A stretch of DNA of 8,226 nucleotides, taken from positions 1 to 8,226 of the forward strand of contig JAEYWU010000065.1 of the NCBI GenBank assembly GCA_023428785.1, written 5' to 3'. This DNA is from Pseudomonadota bacterium (lineage in GTDB: Bacteria; Pseudomonadota; Alphaproteobacteria; Caulobacterales; Caulobacteraceae). Below are positions 6,205 to 8,226 of this stretch, in pieces (position 1 is the first letter of the stretch; every line of letters starts with the position of its first letter). The notes under the pieces were generated by a model. The model was not told where the DNA came from, made no database searches, and was given only the letters and a program-made list of their open reading frames with translations. The position numbers and the translations under genes are program-made.

Positions 6205-8226
6205 CTAGTCGAGCGTGCGCGCGACTTCCTCGACGGTGAAGCACTCGATGAGGTCCCCGGCCTTGATGTCCTGGAAGCCTTGGAAGTGCATGCCGCACTC
6301 GTAGCCGTTGGTGACCTCGGCCACATCGTCCTTGAAGCGCTTGAGCGTCTGCAGGGTGCCAAGTTCCAGAACCACGACATCGTCGCGCACGATCCGGACC
6401 TTGGCGCCGCGGCGGACAACGCCTTCGGTGACGCGGCAGCCCGCGATCTTGCCGACCTTGGTGATGTCGAAGACCTGCAGGACTTCGGCGTTGCCCAGGA
6501 AGGTTTCGCGCTGGATCGGCGACAGCAAGCCCGACAGGACGCCCTTCAGGTCGTCAAGCAGGTCGTAGATGATCGCATAGTAGCGGATCTCGACGCCTTC
6601 ACGCTCGGCCAGGTCGCGCGCCTGCTTGGACGCACGGACGTTGAAGCCGACGATCGGAGCGCCGGCGCCCTTGGCCAGCATGACGTCGCTCTCGGTGATG
6701 CCGCCGACACCCGAGTGGATGATGCGGGCGCGCACCTCGTCGGTGGCCATCTTGTCGAGCGAGCCGACGATGGCTTCCGCCGAACCGCCGACGTCGGCCT
6801 TGAGGACCAGCGGAAGCTCCTTGAGCTTCTTGTCGGCCAGCTTGGACATCATCTCGGTCATCGAGACGGCGGCGACCGGAGACACGGCCTTTTCACGACG
6901 CTTGCGTTCGCGGTGGTCGGTCAGTTCGCGGGCGCGGGCCTCGTTCTCCACCACGGCGAAGATGTCGCCGGGGCTCGGAGCCTCGTCCAGGCCGAGGATC
7001 TCGACCGGGACCGACGGACCGGCTTCAGTCAGCTGCTCGTTGCGCTCGTTCAGCAGGGCGCGGACGCGGCCGAAGGCCGATCCGGCCACGACGATGTCGC
7101 CGCGCTTCAGGGTGCCGCGCTTGACCAGCACGGTCGCCACCGGGCCGCGGCCCTTGTCGAGCTTGGCCTCGATGACCACGCCCTCGGCCGAGCGGTCGGG
7201 GTTGGCGCGCAGGTCCATGACCTCGGCCTGCACCAGGATGGCGTCGATCAGGCCGTTGAGGTTCAGCCGCTCCTTGGCCGACACCTCGATGATCTGGGTG
7301 TCGCCGCCCAGGCTCTCGGCGATGACCTCGTACTGAAGCAGCTCGTTGACCACCTTCTGCGGATTGGCGTCCGGCTTGTCGATCTTGTTGACCGCCACGA
7401 TCATCGGGGCGTTGGCCGCCTTGGCGTGCTGGATGGCCTCGATGGTCTGCGGCATGACGCCGTCGTCGGCGGCCACCACCAGCACCACGATGTCGGTGAC
7501 GTTGGCGCCGCGGGCGCGCATCGCCGAGAAGGCGGCGTGGCCCGGCGTGTCCAGGAAGGTGACCCGCTGGCCGTCTTCCAGGCGCACCTGGTAGGCGCCG
7601 ATGTGCTGGGTGATGCCGCCGGCCTCGCCCGCCGCCACGTCGGTGGTGCGCAGGGCGTCGAGCAGCGAGGTCTTGCCGTGGTCGACGTGGCCCATGATGG
7701 CCACGACCGGGGCGCGGGCCTCGGTGGCGTCGGCGTCGTCCGCCTCGGCCAGGAAGCCCTCCTCGACGTCGCTCTCCGAGACGCGCTTGACAGTCATGCC
7801 GTACTCGTCGGCGACCAGTTCGGCGGTGTCGGAATCGATCACGTCGTTGATCTTCATCATCATGCCCTGACGCATCAGGAACTTGATGATGTCGACGCCG
7901 CGCACGGCCATGCGGTTGGCCAGGTCGCCGACGGTGATGACGTCGGGGATGACCACCTCGCGCGGCCGGTTCGGCGCGTCGGTCGAGCCGCCCTTGCGCT
8001 TTTCCTTCTCGCGTTCGCGGGCGCGGCGGACCGAGGCCAGCGAGCGCATGCGCTCGGCGGCGTCCTCGTCCCCTCCGGCCAGGGCCTGGATGGTCAGGCG
8101 GCCCTCGCGGCGCTTGGGTTCGCCGCGGGTGCGCGACACGGCCTTGCCGGGCGCGCCGTCGCCGAAGCGCTTGTCCCGATCGTCCTCGCGGCCGGTCCCG
8201 GCCGGGCGGCCGAAGCCGGCGCGGAC
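6205..8226 (-). CDS. infB: Translation initiation factor IF-2, 5' end cut off by the window edge
   Basis: IF-2 is the cytoplasmic GTPase that places fMet-tRNA on the 30S subunit and promotes 50S joining. The window holds the last 673 codons, ending in TAG. The frame stays open to the right edge, so the N-terminus is missing; caulobacterial IF-2 is, from memory, about 1000 aa. Counting from the edge codon, a charged linker leads to an IF2-N-like segment (about 91-149). The G domain follows, with GHVDHGKT at 179-186, DTPGH at 226-230, NKID at 280-283 and SAK at 316-318. Domain II starts near 350 and domain III near 470 (LPLVLKADVGGSAE). The C-terminal fMet-tRNA-binding domain (about 575-670) contains GYECGM. 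The GTG at 8139 is an internal valine, not the start, because coding continues without a stop above it. The next gene begins 62 nt downstream. Confidence 0.98.
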   Translation of the reverse strand, partial: VRAGFGRPAGTGREDDRDKRFGDGAPGKAVSRTRGEPKRREGRLTIQALAGGDEDAAERMRSLASVRRAREREKEKRKGGSTDAPNRPREVVIPDVITVGDLANRMAVRGVDIIKFLMRQGMMMKINDVIDSDTAELVADEYGMTVKRVSESDVEEGFLAEADDADATEARAPVVAIMGHVDHGKTSLLDALRTTDVAAGEAGGITQHIGAYQVRLEDGQRVTFLDTPGHAAFSAMRARGANVTDIVVLVVAADDGVMPQTIEAIQHAKAANAPMIVAVNKIDKPDANPQKVVNELLQYEVIAESLGGDTQIIEVSAKERLNLNGLIDAILVQAEVMDLRANPDRSAEGVVIEAKLDKGRGPVATVLVKRGTLKRGDIVVAGSAFGRVRALLNERNEQLTEAGPSVPVEILGLDEAPSPGDIFAVVENEARARELTDHRERKRREKAVSPVAAVSMTEMMSKLADKKLKELPLVLKADVGGSAEAIVGSLDKMATDEVRARIIHSGVGGITESDVMLAKGAGAPIVGFNVRASKQARDLAEREGVEIRYYAIIYDLLDDLKGVLSGLLSPIQRETFLGNAEVLQVFDITKVGKIAGCRVTEGVVRRGAKVRIVRDDVVVLELGTLQTLKRFKDDVAEVTNGYECGMHFQGFQDIKAGDLIECFTVEEVARTLD

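Noticed and set aside
8049..8139. Internal starts in infB (GTG 8139, ATG 8049) that could give shorter IF-2 forms, as known in E. coli.
   Set aside because: No well-placed ribosome site precedes the GTG, and only a modest GAGGAC precedes the ATG. There is not enough evidence to call an isoform.

Overview
This 8.2 kb window comes from a GC-rich alphaproteobacterial chromosome. The PNPase, IF-2 and RbfA sequences look most like Caulobacterales (Brevundimonas or Caulobacter relatives); this is judged from remembered family sequences, not a search. Every gene I can support lies on the minus strand, so transcription runs from high to low coordinates.

In transcription order: the 3' two-thirds of infB (IF-2, cut by the right edge); a 178-aa secreted protein of unknown function; a 259-aa predicted lipoprotein of unknown function; rbfA (30S maturation factor); a 181-aa predicted lipoprotein of unknown function; truB (tRNA pseudouridine-55 synthase); rpsO (ribosomal protein S15); and pnp (polynucleotide phosphorylase). 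A possible start of one more gene lies at the left edge. The backbone infB-rbfA-truB-rpsO-pnp is the classical bacterial translation and RNA-processing cluster. IF-2 acts in initiation, RbfA and S15 in making the 30S subunit, TruB in tRNA modification, and PNPase in RNA decay.

The unusual part is the set of three exported-protein genes placed among these cytoplasmic functions. One of them, between rbfA and truB, overlaps both neighbours by 4 nt (ATGA and GTGA), so it is likely co-translated with them. All three have a clear export signal, and each keeps exactly two non-lipid cysteines in the mature protein. I do not recognise their families.

Punctuation is light. A Caulobacter-type housekeeping promoter candidate precedes rbfA. 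A perfect 8-bp GC hairpin without a U-tract follows rpsO, and a 177-nt leader precedes pnp. I see no tRNA, rRNA, mobile element, CRISPR array or obvious foreign DNA. I did not find a previously undescribed system; the three envelope genes are the only real unknowns.
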